Assembly: GCF_039522935.1 (NCBI RefSeq)
Contig: NZ_BAAAEI010000012.1
Span: forward strand, 124,001 to 188,000
Source of the DNA: Bowmanella denitrificans
GTDB taxonomy: Bacteria; Pseudomonadota; Gammaproteobacteria; Enterobacterales; Alteromonadaceae
Reading direction: 5' to 3'
Length of the DNA stretch: 64,000 bases
Under the pieces are notes generated by a model that searched no databases, had not been told where the DNA came from, and saw only the letters and a list, made by a program, of their open reading frames with translations. The number at the start of each line of letters is the position of its first letter. Within the stretch, counting starts at the first letter, position 1. Positions 25,177 to 33,721 of the stretch are shown here, piece by piece. The translations under genes were made by a program, and so were the position numbers.

Positions 25177-25394
25177 AGTTTCTCCAACATGGAATGGGTT
25201 AGGCGGGATAGGTTAATTGGCAGTCTATGGCGGATGTGTGAATAGTTTATTTATGTCTCATTAAGCTTTTGGGTATTTAATATTTCAAACTGCTATCTGA
25301 CCCGTAAATTCTGGTTGAGAGCTTTTTGGTATTTCGACTGGCCGGGATGGTTAGGGTACAATCCCCGCGGTTATTTTCATCAGGAAAGAAAAAC

Positions 25395-26252
25395 GTGCAG
25401 CCAATTAAGGTCAGCCTTCAGTATCTGCTTCCCAAGCATGCCGTGTCCCGTCTGGTGGGCAAGTTAGCTGCTGCAGAAGCGGGGTTTCTTACTACCTGGC
25501 TTATTAAACTGTTTATCAAACAGTTTAAGGTGGATATGCAGGAAGCGAAGCAATCCGATCCGGCCAAATACAAAAGCTTTAATGAATTCTTTACCCGTCC
25601 GCTGAAAAAGGGGGTACGGGAAATTGTTCAGGATGAAAATAAACTGGCCCATGCGGTAGACGGCACCGTCAGCCAGGCCGGAGATATCGATGCAGATCGG
25701 ATATTCCAGGCCAAAGGCCATAACTATAGCCTTACCGCCCTGCTTGGCGGCGATGCTGAGCTGGCCAAACCTTTTGAAGGCGGCACCTTTGCCACCATTT
25801 ATTTATCCCCCCGCGATTACCACCGTATTCATATGCCAATGGACGGGCAGCTAACCGATATGCTGTATGTGCCCGGCGAGTTGTTCTCGGTAAATCCTCT
25901 GACAACGGAACATGTACCAGGCTTATTTGCCCGTAATGAGCGGGTGGTAAGTATCTTTGACACACCGCATGGCAAGATGGGGCTGGTATTAGTGGGTGCC
26001 ACCATTGTGGCCAGCATTGAAACTAAATGGGCTGGTACTGTCACACCACCAACAGGTAAGCAGGTGCAACGCTGGCAATATCCAGCCCAGGGCAACAATG
26101 CCGTGATGCTGAAAAAAGGCGAGGAAATGGGGTTATTCAAGCTAGGCTCAACCATAGTCGCGGTATTTGAACCTGGCATGGTGGAGCTGGAGAACCTGCA
26201 GCCTGGTGACGTAACACGTTTAGGTCAGCCATTCGCCACCCTGAAATCCTGA
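25395..26252 (+). CDS. psd: Phosphatidylserine decarboxylase proenzyme
   Basis: The 285-residue inner-membrane enzyme makes phosphatidylethanolamine. 'FNEFFTRPLKKGVR' and 'LSPRDYHRIHMP' are family motifs. 'FKLGSTIVAVFE' contains the L-G-S-T self-cleavage site, where the Ser becomes the pyruvoyl cofactor of the alpha chain. The start is GTG at 25395, with AGGA about 11 nt upstream. It begins a three-gene run (psd, DMT transporter, glycerophosphodiesterase) with 1-nt spacing to the next gene, suggesting translational coupling. rsgA and psd lie together as in E. coli, though here a convergent gene intervenes. Confidence 0.96.
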   Translation: MQPIKVSLQYLLPKHAVSRLVGKLAAAEAGFLTTWLIKLFIKQFKVDMQEAKQSDPAKYKSFNEFFTRPLKKGVREIVQDENKLAHAVDGTVSQAGDIDADRIFQAKGHNYSLTALLGGDAELAKPFEGGTFATIYLSPRDYHRIHMPMDGQLTDMLYVPGELFSVNPLTTEHVPGLFARNERVVSIFDTPHGKMGLVLVGATIVASIETKWAGTVTPPTGKQVQRWQYPAQGNNAVMLKKGEEMGLFKLGSTIVAVFEPGMVELENLQPGDVTRLGQPFATLKS

Positions 26253-26253
26253 C

Positions 26254-27132
26254 GTGGACCCGGTCAAAAAAAGCCTGTGGTCATTGCACCTGGCGGTAAT
26301 ACTGCTGGGTGCCACCGCACTGTTTTCCCGTATTATTCCGCTTTCGGCCCTGGATATTACCTTAGGGCGGGCGGCCATTGCTTTTGTGGTGCTGGCGCTA
26401 CTGGTCAGAATAAGCGGCAGTAGTCTGCGCTTTCAGCGCCCCAGAGACATGGGCATCGCCATTTTGCTGGGTAGTCTGATGGCGGTGCACTGGGTCACCT
26501 ATTTTGCCGCCATGCAATACTCCTCGGTATCCGTGGGCATGATCGCGCTTTTCACCTTTCCGGTAATTACTGTATTGCTGGAACCTTTTTTTGAGGGAAT
26601 TCGGCTGGTCTGGCAGGATCTGGTCAGTGCGGTAGTGGTGCTGGCAGGCATTGGCCTGATTGTACCTGAAGCGTCTCTGGGCAATGAGGTGACCCTGGGA
26701 ATTGCGGTCGGGGTATTTTCCGCCCTGTTGTATGCTTTGCGCAATCTGCTACACCGCAAATACTTTTCCCACTATGGTGGGGCCCAGGCCATGACCTATC
26801 AGACCCTGGTGATCGTATTGTGCTTGTGCTGGTTCGGCTCTGCCGAGCTTTATCAGGCATCCCAACATACTTATCTGATGTTGCTGCTGCTTGGCACCAT
26901 CTGCACCGCCGCCCCCCACGCCCTGGTGGCTTACACCCTGATACACCTGCGCGCCAAAACTTTCTCGCTGGTAGCCTGTATGCAACCTTTGTATGGCGTA
27001 ATACTGGCGATATTGGTCCTGAATGAACAACCGAGCTGGCAAACTCTGGTCGGGGGGATTATGGTCATTAGTGCGGCCATTTATGAAACCATTAACGCGA
27101 ACAAGTTGCATCCCGCTAAAGGACAAAGCTGA
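26254..27132 (+). CDS. EamA-type drug/metabolite transporter (DMT family)
   Basis: The 292-residue inner-membrane protein has ten predicted helices in two EamA repeats, with characteristic 'LGRAAIAFVVLALL' and 'QPLYGVILAILVLNEQPSW' segments. DMT permeases usually export amino acids or other small metabolites; the substrate is not readable from the sequence. The start is a GTG one base after the psd stop. It is followed after 1 nt by a glycerophosphodiesterase gene. Confidence 0.88.
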   Translation: MDPVKKSLWSLHLAVILLGATALFSRIIPLSALDITLGRAAIAFVVLALLVRISGSSLRFQRPRDMGIAILLGSLMAVHWVTYFAAMQYSSVSVGMIALFTFPVITVLLEPFFEGIRLVWQDLVSAVVVLAGIGLIVPEASLGNEVTLGIAVGVFSALLYALRNLLHRKYFSHYGGAQAMTYQTLVIVLCLCWFGSAELYQASQHTYLMLLLLGTICTAAPHALVAYTLIHLRAKTFSLVACMQPLYGVILAILVLNEQPSWQTLVGGIMVISAAIYETINANKLHPAKGQS

Positions 27133-27133
27133 T

Positions 27134-27844
27134 ATGCTGATATTCGCCCATCGCGGTGCCAGTAAAGCGGCCCCGGAGAACACCCTGAAAGCCATGCATT
27201 GCGCGTTGCAAATGGGCGCACAGGGTATTGAGATTGATGTTATTCAGGCAGCCGGGCAGTGCTGGGTTATTCATGACGTTTGGGTGCAGCGCACCACCAA
27301 CGGATTTGGCCGGCTGGACCAGATGACCGAAGCCCAGATTCGCCAGTTGGATGCCGGGGAGGGGCAGCAGGTGCCAACCTTAGAGGAAGTGATGGCGCTG
27401 ACAGCAAACCGTTGCTTGCTGAATATTGAACTAAAAGGCATCAAGGACTTAGCGCTCTTTCTGCAACAGCTTGACGGTGCCTGCGAGAGCCTGGGCATAG
27501 CACATCAGCATTTGTTGTTTTCATCCTTTGATCATCACCTGCTGGCGCAGCTGAGTCGCTTACGGCCAGAATTTGCCATTGGCGCCCTGACGGCCAGTTG
27601 TCCATTAGATTATGCGGCCTTTGCCCAGGAGTTGGGTGCCGTGTCGGTGCATACGGATGTGGCCTTCACCAGCGCTGAATTTGTGCAGGATGCCAAAGCA
27701 CGGGGTTTAAAAACCTATGTCTACACGGTGGATGAACCGCAGGATATGCAGATGCTTAAGAACTGGGGAGTGGACGGTATTTTTACTAATGTGCCAGATA
27801 AGGCACTGCACTGGCTGGCTGAGTCAGAACAACAGCCAGCTTAA
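27134..27844 (+). CDS. ugpQ: Cytoplasmic glycerophosphodiester phosphodiesterase
   Basis: The 236-residue TIM-barrel enzyme has the GDPD signature: 'FAHRGASKAAPENTLKAM' (catalytic His), 'GIEIDV' metal site, and 'VIHDVWVQRTTNGFG'. It releases glycerol-3-phosphate from glycerophosphodiesters. It has no signal peptide and has the size of UgpQ, not of periplasmic GlpQ. One difference: the usual H-D-x-x-L-x-R-T-T is H-D-V-W-V-Q-R-T-T. Its end overlaps the convergent MerC-like gene by 4 nt. The phospholipid theme agrees with psd two genes upstream. Confidence 0.9.
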   Translation: MLIFAHRGASKAAPENTLKAMHCALQMGAQGIEIDVIQAAGQCWVIHDVWVQRTTNGFGRLDQMTEAQIRQLDAGEGQQVPTLEEVMALTANRCLLNIELKGIKDLALFLQQLDGACESLGIAHQHLLFSSFDHHLLAQLSRLRPEFAIGALTASCPLDYAAFAQELGAVSVHTDVAFTSAEFVQDAKARGLKTYVYTVDEPQDMQMLKNWGVDGIFTNVPDKALHWLAESEQQPA

Positions 27845-28230
27845 TGATCGTCACACTGACGGCAGCTTTGACAGAGCTTCAGGTTGATCAGGTGGGCGGC
27901 AATAATCAACACTGCGCCCACAGCAATAGTGAACGGCTCATATTCGTGGCCGAACATGTCCTTATTCCAATAAATCAAACCACCCAGAACCAGGCTGTAT
28001 AAGGGATAAATCTGTCTGTGGTAATGATAAAAACCAGACAGCAGCGCCCAGAAGCCGATGATCATCGATACCGTCAGTATACTGCGCTCAAACCAGGCAT
28101 CGGCAAAGAAACTGGCTCCGACAAAAGGCAGCAGAGGGATTAAAACCGGCAACAGCAGGCAATGCAATGCGCACAGGCTGGAAGCCCAGATGCCCATTTT
28201 ATCCAGCAAATTGTTGCTTTTGTTCGACAT
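27841..28230 (-). CDS. MerC-domain membrane protein, possibly zinc-regulated
   Basis: The 129-residue protein has about four transmembrane helices and a MerC-like first helix with 'SLCALHCLLLP', where two cysteines lie in the membrane as in metal-transport MerC. The C-terminus is Cys/His rich: 'LKLCQSCRQCDDH', a likely metal-binding tail. MerC proteins import Hg(II), but chromosomal relatives without a mer operon probably handle other metals. There is no merR, merA or merT here. A palindrome much like a Zur box lies 31 bp upstream of the start, pointing to zinc. I chose the ATG at 28230 (MSNKSNN). Confidence 0.75.
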   Translation of the reverse strand: MSNKSNNLLDKMGIWASSLCALHCLLLPVLIPLLPFVGASFFADAWFERSILTVSMIIGFWALLSGFYHYHRQIYPLYSLVLGGLIYWNKDMFGHEYEPFTIAVGAVLIIAAHLINLKLCQSCRQCDDH

Positions 28231-28260
28231 AATCCACAGCATAACGAGGTTTCAGATCCC

Positions 28261-28277
28261 GTTATAGTATAACATTT
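28261..28277 (-). promoter_or_regulatory. Zur-like operator upstream of the MerC-like gene
   Basis: GTTATA-G-TATAACATTT matches the core and right arm of the gammaproteobacterial Zur site (consensus GTTATANTATAAC flanked by AAT/ATT). The left flank (CCC) does not match. It lies 31-47 bp upstream of the MerC-like start, where a repressor would block transcription. Confidence 0.55.
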
Positions 28278-28326
28278 ACCAAAATTGGCAATAGACGATC
28301 TTGCCGAACAGATTTAACCAACTGAT

Positions 28327-29115
28327 TTACCGAATGTTTTTTCTGGCACTAAGTCGGAAAAAGAAATTCGGAAACCAGCGTTTGATATAAGGTGCCAAAG
28401 CGCTCAGTCCCTTACCAATAACCACTTCAAACTTGTCTTTGTGTATAGCAAGGATAATTTGCTGAGCGCAATCTGCGGCGCTGATCCCTTCAGCAATGGA
28501 CTTAGCAACTTCGCCGTAGGGTTGGCCACTTTCGGTAAGGGCGTTAACAGAAATGTTGGTTTGCACAAAGCCCGGGCAAACATTCAGCACTTTCACGCCG
28601 TGATGAGTTTCTTCGGCGCGCAAGCAATCCATGTAACCAATCAGTGCATGTTTGGACGCCGCATAGCCAGACATCCCTTGACCACCCACTTTGCCTGCCA
28701 CGCTGGCAATATTCACCAGCATGCCCTGATTCTGACGCAGGGCAGGTAACAGCGCCTGAGTGAGGCTGATAGTGCCAAAATAATTGACTTCCATCACCTG
28801 ACGCTGCACTGATAGGGGCGTTTGTGCTGCGGGTCCACGCTGGGAAATTCCGCCATTGTTAATCAGCATATCCAAGCCATCTGACAGGTCAGCTTGTGCC
28901 ACCACGTCCGGCAAAGTCTCTGCCCTGGATAAATCTAACGGCACAATTTTATGCCGCTGCGGATGTTTCAATGACGCTCGCAGCACTGCCAGTTTATCGG
29001 CCGAGCGGGCGCTGAGGATCAGTCTGGCGCCTTGGGCATCCAGAGCCCGTGCCAATGCCTCACCAATCCCCATGGATGCCCCTGTCAGCCAGATATGCTT
29101 GTCTTGAACCTTCAT
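28327..29115 (-). CDS. Short-chain dehydrogenase/reductase
   Basis: The 262-residue classical SDR has the cofactor motif 'TGASMGIG', 'NNGGIS', and the catalytic triad Ser/Tyr/Lys in 'NIASVAGKVGGQGMSGYAASK'. R-S at the end of the second strand ('LSARSADKL') favours NADP(H). The basic C-terminus with aromatic residues ('IKRWFPNFFFRLSARKNIR') may touch the membrane. The substrate is unknown; the sequence resembles DHRS7-like SDRs. It follows yibQ by 5 nt and is probably the last gene of the envC-yibQ transcript. Confidence 0.88.
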   Translation of the reverse strand: MKVQDKHIWLTGASMGIGEALARALDAQGARLILSARSADKLAVLRASLKHPQRHKIVPLDLSRAETLPDVVAQADLSDGLDMLINNGGISQRGPAAQTPLSVQRQVMEVNYFGTISLTQALLPALRQNQGMLVNIASVAGKVGGQGMSGYAASKHALIGYMDCLRAEETHHGVKVLNVCPGFVQTNISVNALTESGQPYGEVAKSIAEGISAADCAQQIILAIHKDKFEVVIGKGLSALAPYIKRWFPNFFFRLSARKNIR

Positions 29116-29120
29116 ACTGA

Positions 29121-29882
29121 TTATTCCGTTAAGGGTTGTGATACAGCCTGCTCTGCCAAGGCCAGATGTTTTTCCCGCATCAGTTCACTAATAGGCAGTA
29201 ATTCAATACCCATCTCTTCCAGCTGAGGCAGACGAGTTTGCAAAAAAGCCAGCGTTTCCTTATAGGGATGGCCAATACCAATGGCATAAGGGTATTTGTG
29301 TGCAATACGGATCAGGCGTTCAAACTGTGCCTGAATATGTTCTTCACTCTGGATATGATCAAGAAATACATGGCGGTGGGCGCTGAGTACCCCATGACGA
29401 TGAGCAATTTGCTCAGCCTTGCTGAAGCGAGTGGTGCGGCTGTCCACAAAGAACATCTGCCGTTCACGCAAAAAGCGCATCGTAATATCCATCGGCTGAC
29501 TTAATTGCGTCAGTTTGCTGCCCATATGATTGTTCAGACCAATGGCATTAGGCACCGATTGCAATGCCGCACTCAGTTCATGCTGTATGGAGTCTGAGGC
29601 CATATCAGAGGTCAGGGCACCGGGCCCCAGCTTATTGCCTGCCAGGGCTTCCATGGGCATGTGCAAAATCACATCACGGCGCTGGCTTTTGGCTAAATCC
29701 GCATAAGTCTGGGAAAAAGGCGTGTGGGGTAAGATGGCAAAGGTGACTTCGGCTGGAAGTGCAAAGGCTTGGCTGTCATCTTTGCGATAGCCCATATCAT
29801 CAATAATAACAACAACCCTGCCAGCCCAAACAGGAAGGGCCGTTAACAATATCAGCAGCGCACAGGCGTATTTTATCAACAC
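29121..29882 (-). CDS. yibQ: Periplasmic divergent polysaccharide deacetylase, YibQ family
   Basis: The 253-residue protein has a signal peptide (cut near 'PVWA-G') and the divergent deacetylase fold: 'VVIIDDMGYRKDD', 'FAILPHTPFS', 'DVILHMPMEA', 'NNHMGSKLT' and 'FVDSRTT'. It follows envC, the same order as in E. coli (gpmM-envC-yibQ). Its biochemical role is not established; the position suggests envelope or peptidoglycan metabolism. Confidence 0.88.
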   Translation of the reverse strand: MLIKYACALLILLTALPVWAGRVVVIIDDMGYRKDDSQAFALPAEVTFAILPHTPFSQTYADLAKSQRRDVILHMPMEALAGNKLGPGALTSDMASDSIQHELSAALQSVPNAIGLNNHMGSKLTQLSQPMDITMRFLRERQMFFVDSRTTRFSKAEQIAHRHGVLSAHRHVFLDHIQSEEHIQAQFERLIRIAHKYPYAIGIGHPYKETLAFLQTRLPQLEEMGIELLPISELMREKHLALAEQAVSQPLTE

Positions 29883-29979
29883 TCAGACTTATTATTTTTC
29901 CTATCTTTCTTAGCTTAGCATGCCAGTATTCTTGGCAGATACCAAGCCAGCAGAGGTATGGAAATTGATAACCTGCCAT

Positions 29980-31113
29980 TTAATCACTCAGCCAGCGCGC
30001 CGGGCTGACCGCCTGACCTTTGTGGCGCAGTTCAAAGTACAATGCCGGGCTGGATTGGCCACCGGTTTGCCCCAGTAAGGCGACTTCTTCGCCCGCTTCC
30101 ACGGAATCGCCAACGCCTTTTAACAGCGCCTGGTTATAGCCGTACAAACTCATATAGCCGTCACCATGATCTATCACTGTGACTAAACCAAAGCCCCGCA
30201 GCCAGTCAGCAAATAGCACTTTGCCATGATGCACTGCGCGCACTGAATCCCCCGTGCTGCCTTGAAAAAGTACCCCCTTCCAGCGTACCTGGCCCTGTCG
30301 GTGCTTACCAAACAAGTCTCGCATACGCCCGTCGGTTGGCTTCAGCAGCGTCCCCTGCATACCATCCAGTCCGGATAAGGTCTGATTTTGCCTGGCCGCC
30401 AGCTCAGCGGCACGCTGAATAGCCTGGATCAGGTTTTGTTCATTAATTTGCAGTTGCTCTATCTGCGCGGCTTCACTGTCAATGCGACTTGCCAGTTCTT
30501 TCAATGTGCCTTCACGTTTTTGTTGCTGAGACGCCATTAGCTGGCGCTGGGCATCCTGTACCTGCTCCAATTTAGCCAGCTCATCGCGTTTTGCAAGCAG
30601 CTCTGAACGTACCATTTTCAGTCTGTCCACCATGGCAGTAAACTGGCGAATTTGTTCAAGACGGGCTTTATTCAGATAACCGTAGTAGCTGAGCATACGT
30701 TCCAGCTTGCCGGCATCTTCCTGATTGAGCAGCATCTTGGTGAAGTCATGCTGACCACTCATATAGGCGCTACGAAGCTGATCGCCCAGCGCGTCTTGTT
30801 GCTGGCGGATTTTGCCCAACAATTCGGCTTCCTCGCTTTGCAATTTACGCTGTTGGCTCTCATTGGTTTGCAAACGCTGGCGGGTCGTATTGATATCCTT
30901 AACCAAACTGGCGATGTCTTTCTCTGCTTTTTGCAAGACGTTTTCCAGTTCCCTGGCATCAGCCAGACGCAAATCTAGTTGCTGTTGCCGTTCTTTAATC
31001 TGTTCCTGCAAAGCTTTGAGTTGTTGGTCGGGATCTTCCTGCGCAAAAGCCAGCCCAGACAGGCAAAAGCACACCAGACCAAGACACTTGCTGGTTAAAG
31101 AAACCCAGTGCAT
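29980..31113 (-). CDS. envC: Murein hydrolase activator EnvC
   Basis: The 377-residue periplasmic protein has a signal peptide (cut near 'GLAFA-Q'), a long Q/E/K-rich coiled coil (about 28-260) and a C-terminal LytM/M23-like domain ('LFADWLRGFGLVTVIDHGDGYMSLYG', given here in two parts: LFADWLRGFGLVT and DHGDGYMSLYG). The domain is degenerate: it ends 'LYFELRHKG' with the zinc-site histidines incomplete, as in EnvC, which does not cut but activates the amidases AmiA/AmiB at the septum under FtsEX control. I chose the ATG at 31113 because it places the signal peptide at the N-terminus. It is divergent from yibN, matching enterobacterial synteny. Confidence 0.92.
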   Translation of the reverse strand: MHWVSLTSKCLGLVCFCLSGLAFAQEDPDQQLKALQEQIKERQQQLDLRLADARELENVLQKAEKDIASLVKDINTTRQRLQTNESQQRKLQSEEAELLGKIRQQQDALGDQLRSAYMSGQHDFTKMLLNQEDAGKLERMLSYYGYLNKARLEQIRQFTAMVDRLKMVRSELLAKRDELAKLEQVQDAQRQLMASQQQKREGTLKELASRIDSEAAQIEQLQINEQNLIQAIQRAAELAARQNQTLSGLDGMQGTLLKPTDGRMRDLFGKHRQGQVRWKGVLFQGSTGDSVRAVHHGKVLFADWLRGFGLVTVIDHGDGYMSLYGYNQALLKGVGDSVEAGEEVALLGQTGGQSSPALYFELRHKGQAVSPARWLSD

Positions 31114-31365
31114 AAGCAGCCTGACCAACCTGAGCCGGGAATTAAGCTGATTTGTCAGAGCACTGCAGGTATAGGGCACCGGTTTCTCCTGTCCATAAGG
31201 TTGGTCATTACCGCGGCAATTTATACCAATTTGCAGCTTGCCAGGCAAAGACTTGGCAACCCATCACGACAATTTCACAGTAGACAGGGGACTGGCTTCT
31301 GTGGCGGTTTTCTATATACTTTGCAGTCATTTTTTTACCTATCTTGTTTAATAGGCGAGCCCAAT

Positions 31366-31791
31366 ATGCAGCAGTTTATCGAATTTATCGGTAACCATTA
31401 TCTTCTTTCCAGTGCCTGGGTGGCATTGGCAGTATTGCTGGTCTACAGCCTGGTCAGCAGTAAATTCTCCCCGGTCAAAGAACTGGGTACGCACGACGTC
31501 ACATTATTAATGAACAAGCAGGACGCATTGGTGCTGGATATTCGCAGTCAAAATGAGTTCAAGAAGGGCCACATACTGGGTGCTAAACAAATTCCGGCAG
31601 AAAAACTCAATAAAGGCGAGTTTTCAGCCCTTGAAAACAACAAGGACAAACCCATTATTGTGGTCTGTGCCATGGGAATGACGGCCAAGCGTACGGCTTT
31701 ACAAATGTTGAAAGCCGGCTTTAGTCAGGTTTCGGTGCTGAAAGGCGGCATGAACGCCTGGCAGAGTGCCAATTTACCTGTAGCCAAGTAA
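31366..31791 (+). CDS. yibN: Membrane-anchored rhodanese-like protein YibN
   Basis: The 141-residue protein has one N-terminal transmembrane helix ('SSAWVALAVLLVYSLVSS') and a rhodanese domain with the active-site Cys in 'VVCAMGMTAKRTA'. It heads the run yibN-grxC-secB-gpsA, as in E. coli. Recent work on E. coli YibN links it to the Sec/YidC machinery, which suits its neighbours, but the sulfur-transfer substrate is unknown. The ATG at 31366 follows AGGCGAG. Confidence 0.92.
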   Translation: MQQFIEFIGNHYLLSSAWVALAVLLVYSLVSSKFSPVKELGTHDVTLLMNKQDALVLDIRSQNEFKKGHILGAKQIPAEKLNKGEFSALENNKDKPIIVVCAMGMTAKRTALQMLKAGFSQVSVLKGGMNAWQSANLPVAK

Positions 31792-31827
31792 CGGCGGATT
31801 GTTGTTGATGCCAATGCGAGGTTAATC

Positions 31828-32091
31828 ATGGCAAAAGTGGAAATCTATACCAAGAATTATTGCCCTTATTGTGTGCGTGCCAAACAGGTATTGACCAGTA
31901 AAGGGGTGGTTTTTCAGGAATACCCCATAGATCTTCAGCCCGAGTTGCGTGATCTGATGATTCAACGGGCAAACGGCGGCTATACTGTGCCGCAGATTTT
32001 CATCAACGAGCGCCATATTGGTGGATGTGATGATATGTTGGCTCTGGATGCCCGGGGACAACTGGACGAATTACTGGCCGCGCAGGCCTGA
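31828..32091 (+). CDS. grxC: Glutaredoxin 3
   Basis: The 87-residue protein has the redox-active C-P-Y-C in 'YTKNYCPYCVRAK', the cis-Pro loop 'TVPQIFI' and the glutathione-binding 'GGCDDM'. Grx3 reduces disulfides and glutathione mixed disulfides in the cytoplasm. It lies between yibN and secB. Confidence 0.96.
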   Translation: MAKVEIYTKNYCPYCVRAKQVLTSKGVVFQEYPIDLQPELRDLMIQRANGGYTVPQIFINERHIGGCDDMLALDARGQLDELLAAQA

Positions 32092-32109
32092 ACACTTTTA
32101 GGAAAAAAC

Positions 32110-32616
32110 ATGACAGAAGAAGTACAAGCCAACGGTATGGACCAGGGCGAAGCAGCACAACCACAGTTTGCCATCCAACGTATTTATACCAAGGATATTT
32201 CCTTCGAATCTCCAAACTCCCCGGCCATTTTCCAGCAGGAATGGAAACCCGAAGTAAAAATGGATTTAGACACCCGCAGTGCTAAATTGGACGACAACAG
32301 CTACGAAGTGGTTTTAGCTGTGACCGTGACAGCCAAAGCTGGTGATCAAACCGCATTTCTGGTTGAAGTTCAGCAGGCCGGCATTTTTACTATTGCTGAT
32401 ATGTCTGATCAGCAAAAAGCCCATATTCTGGGTTCATTCTGCCCTAACACTTTGTTCCCTTACGCCCGGGAGTGTATTTCAAACCTGGTTAACCGCGGTA
32501 CATTCCCGCAACTGAACCTGGCCCCGGTGAATTTCGATGCGATTTTTGCCGCTTATCTGCAAAAGCGCATGCAGGATGCCCAAGCTCAGCAGGCTGCTCA
32601 AAACCAAGAGGCCTGA
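32110..32616 (+). CDS. secB: Protein-export chaperone SecB
   Basis: The 168-residue protein matches SecB: 'FAIQRIYTKDISFESPNSP', 'QAGIFTIADMSDQQKAHIL', 'CPNTLFPYARECISNLVNRG' and 'FPQLNLAPVNFDAIF'. It holds preproteins unfolded and passes them to SecA. Its stop overlaps the gpsA start (TGATG). The tail is slightly longer and Gln-rich. Confidence 0.97.
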   Translation: MTEEVQANGMDQGEAAQPQFAIQRIYTKDISFESPNSPAIFQQEWKPEVKMDLDTRSAKLDDNSYEVVLAVTVTAKAGDQTAFLVEVQQAGIFTIADMSDQQKAHILGSFCPNTLFPYARECISNLVNRGTFPQLNLAPVNFDAIFAAYLQKRMQDAQAQQAAQNQEA

Positions 32617-33623
32617 TGATCGCTTCAACCAAAAGCATGACAGTCCTGGGGGCGGGGTCGTATGGCACCGCCCTTGCTTTTTGCTTCGCCAGAAATGGGT
32701 TTCCCACCTGGATCTGGGGGCGGGATAGAGCCCAGATGACGCAGATGGCCAGTGACAGAGTCAATGCCCGCTACCTGCCCGGCGCTGCTTTCCCCGAGCA
32801 ATTGCAGGTCGAAACCGAGCTGGCCAAAGCCGTGGCCGCCAGCCCCAATATTCTGGTGGTGGTGCCGAGCCATGGTTTTGCAGAGTTGCTTAAACAAATT
32901 AAGCCGATGCTGACTAGCGAGCACCGGATTGTCTGGGCCACTAAAGGACTGGAACCGGACACAGGCTGCCTGCTTCAGGATGTGGCCCGGCGTATTTTAG
33001 GTGACAAAGTTTCCCTGGCCGTGCTGTCCGGTCCTACCTTTGCCAAAGAAATGGCTGCTGGCCTGCCCACCGCCATATCCCTATCTTCCGCCGATGATGC
33101 CTTTATTGACGATATTGCAGATATGCTGCATTGCGGTAAGTCTCTGCGGGTTTACAAAAACACGGATTTTGTTGGCGTGCAATTAGGCGGCGCAGTTAAA
33201 AATGTTATTGCCATTGGCGCTGGTTTGGCAGACGGTATCGGCTTTGGTGCCAATGCCCGGACTGCACTTATTACCCGGGGGCTGGCAGAACTAACCCGTT
33301 TGGGGGCAACATTAGGGGCCGAGGTCAGTACTTTTATGGGTATGGCCGGTCTGGGAGATCTGGTGCTGACCTGCACGGACAATCAGTCCCGCAACCGCCG
33401 TTTTGGTCTAGCATTGGGGCAGGGAATGTCTGTACAGGAAGCCATGGACAGTATTGGCCAGGTTGTGGAAGGCTATCGCAATACCCGTGAGGTTTATTTG
33501 CTGGCACAGCGCCAGGGTGTGGAAATGCCCATTACCGAGCAAATCTACCAAGTGCTGTATGAGGGCAAACCGCCAAAAGAGGCAGCCCTGGCTTTGTTGG
33601 GACGCGAGAAAAAATTTGAATAG
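32616..33623 (+). CDS. gpsA: Glycerol-3-phosphate dehydrogenase [NAD(P)+]
   Basis: The 335-residue enzyme reduces dihydroxyacetone phosphate to sn-glycerol-3-phosphate for phospholipid synthesis. Motifs are 'VLGAGSYGTALAF' (cofactor), 'GPTFAKEMAAGLPTA', the catalytic Lys in 'QLGGAVKNVIAIGAGL', and 'GLGDLVLTCTDNQSRNRRFG'. The ATG at 32616 gives the E. coli-like short N-terminal extension and overlaps the secB stop; ATG 32637 is the alternative. A strong terminator follows. Confidence 0.97.
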   Translation: MIASTKSMTVLGAGSYGTALAFCFARNGFPTWIWGRDRAQMTQMASDRVNARYLPGAAFPEQLQVETELAKAVAASPNILVVVPSHGFAELLKQIKPMLTSEHRIVWATKGLEPDTGCLLQDVARRILGDKVSLAVLSGPTFAKEMAAGLPTAISLSSADDAFIDDIADMLHCGKSLRVYKNTDFVGVQLGGAVKNVIAIGAGLADGIGFGANARTALITRGLAELTRLGATLGAEVSTFMGMAGLGDLVLTCTDNQSRNRRFGLALGQGMSVQEAMDSIGQVVEGYRNTREVYLLAQRQGVEMPITEQIYQVLYEGKPPKEAALALLGREKKFE

Positions 33624-33624
33624 G

Positions 33625-33647
33625 GCCCGGTGATCCGGGCTTTTTTT
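33625..33647 (+). terminator. Rho-independent terminator after gpsA
   Basis: GCCCGG-TGAT-CCGGGC followed by seven T, immediately after the gpsA stop. Confidence 0.92.
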
Positions 33648-33721
33648 AACCAAGTGTTTTCGCTTTCAGCAACTGGGTTTCTGCATACAGATTTTAGCTA
33701 ATATCCAGTCTCTGTCTTGCA

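Noticed and set aside
27841..28230. Mercury-resistance (mer) operon
   Set aside because: Only a MerC-like gene is present; merR, merT, merP and merA are absent and the upstream site looks like Zur, not MerR.
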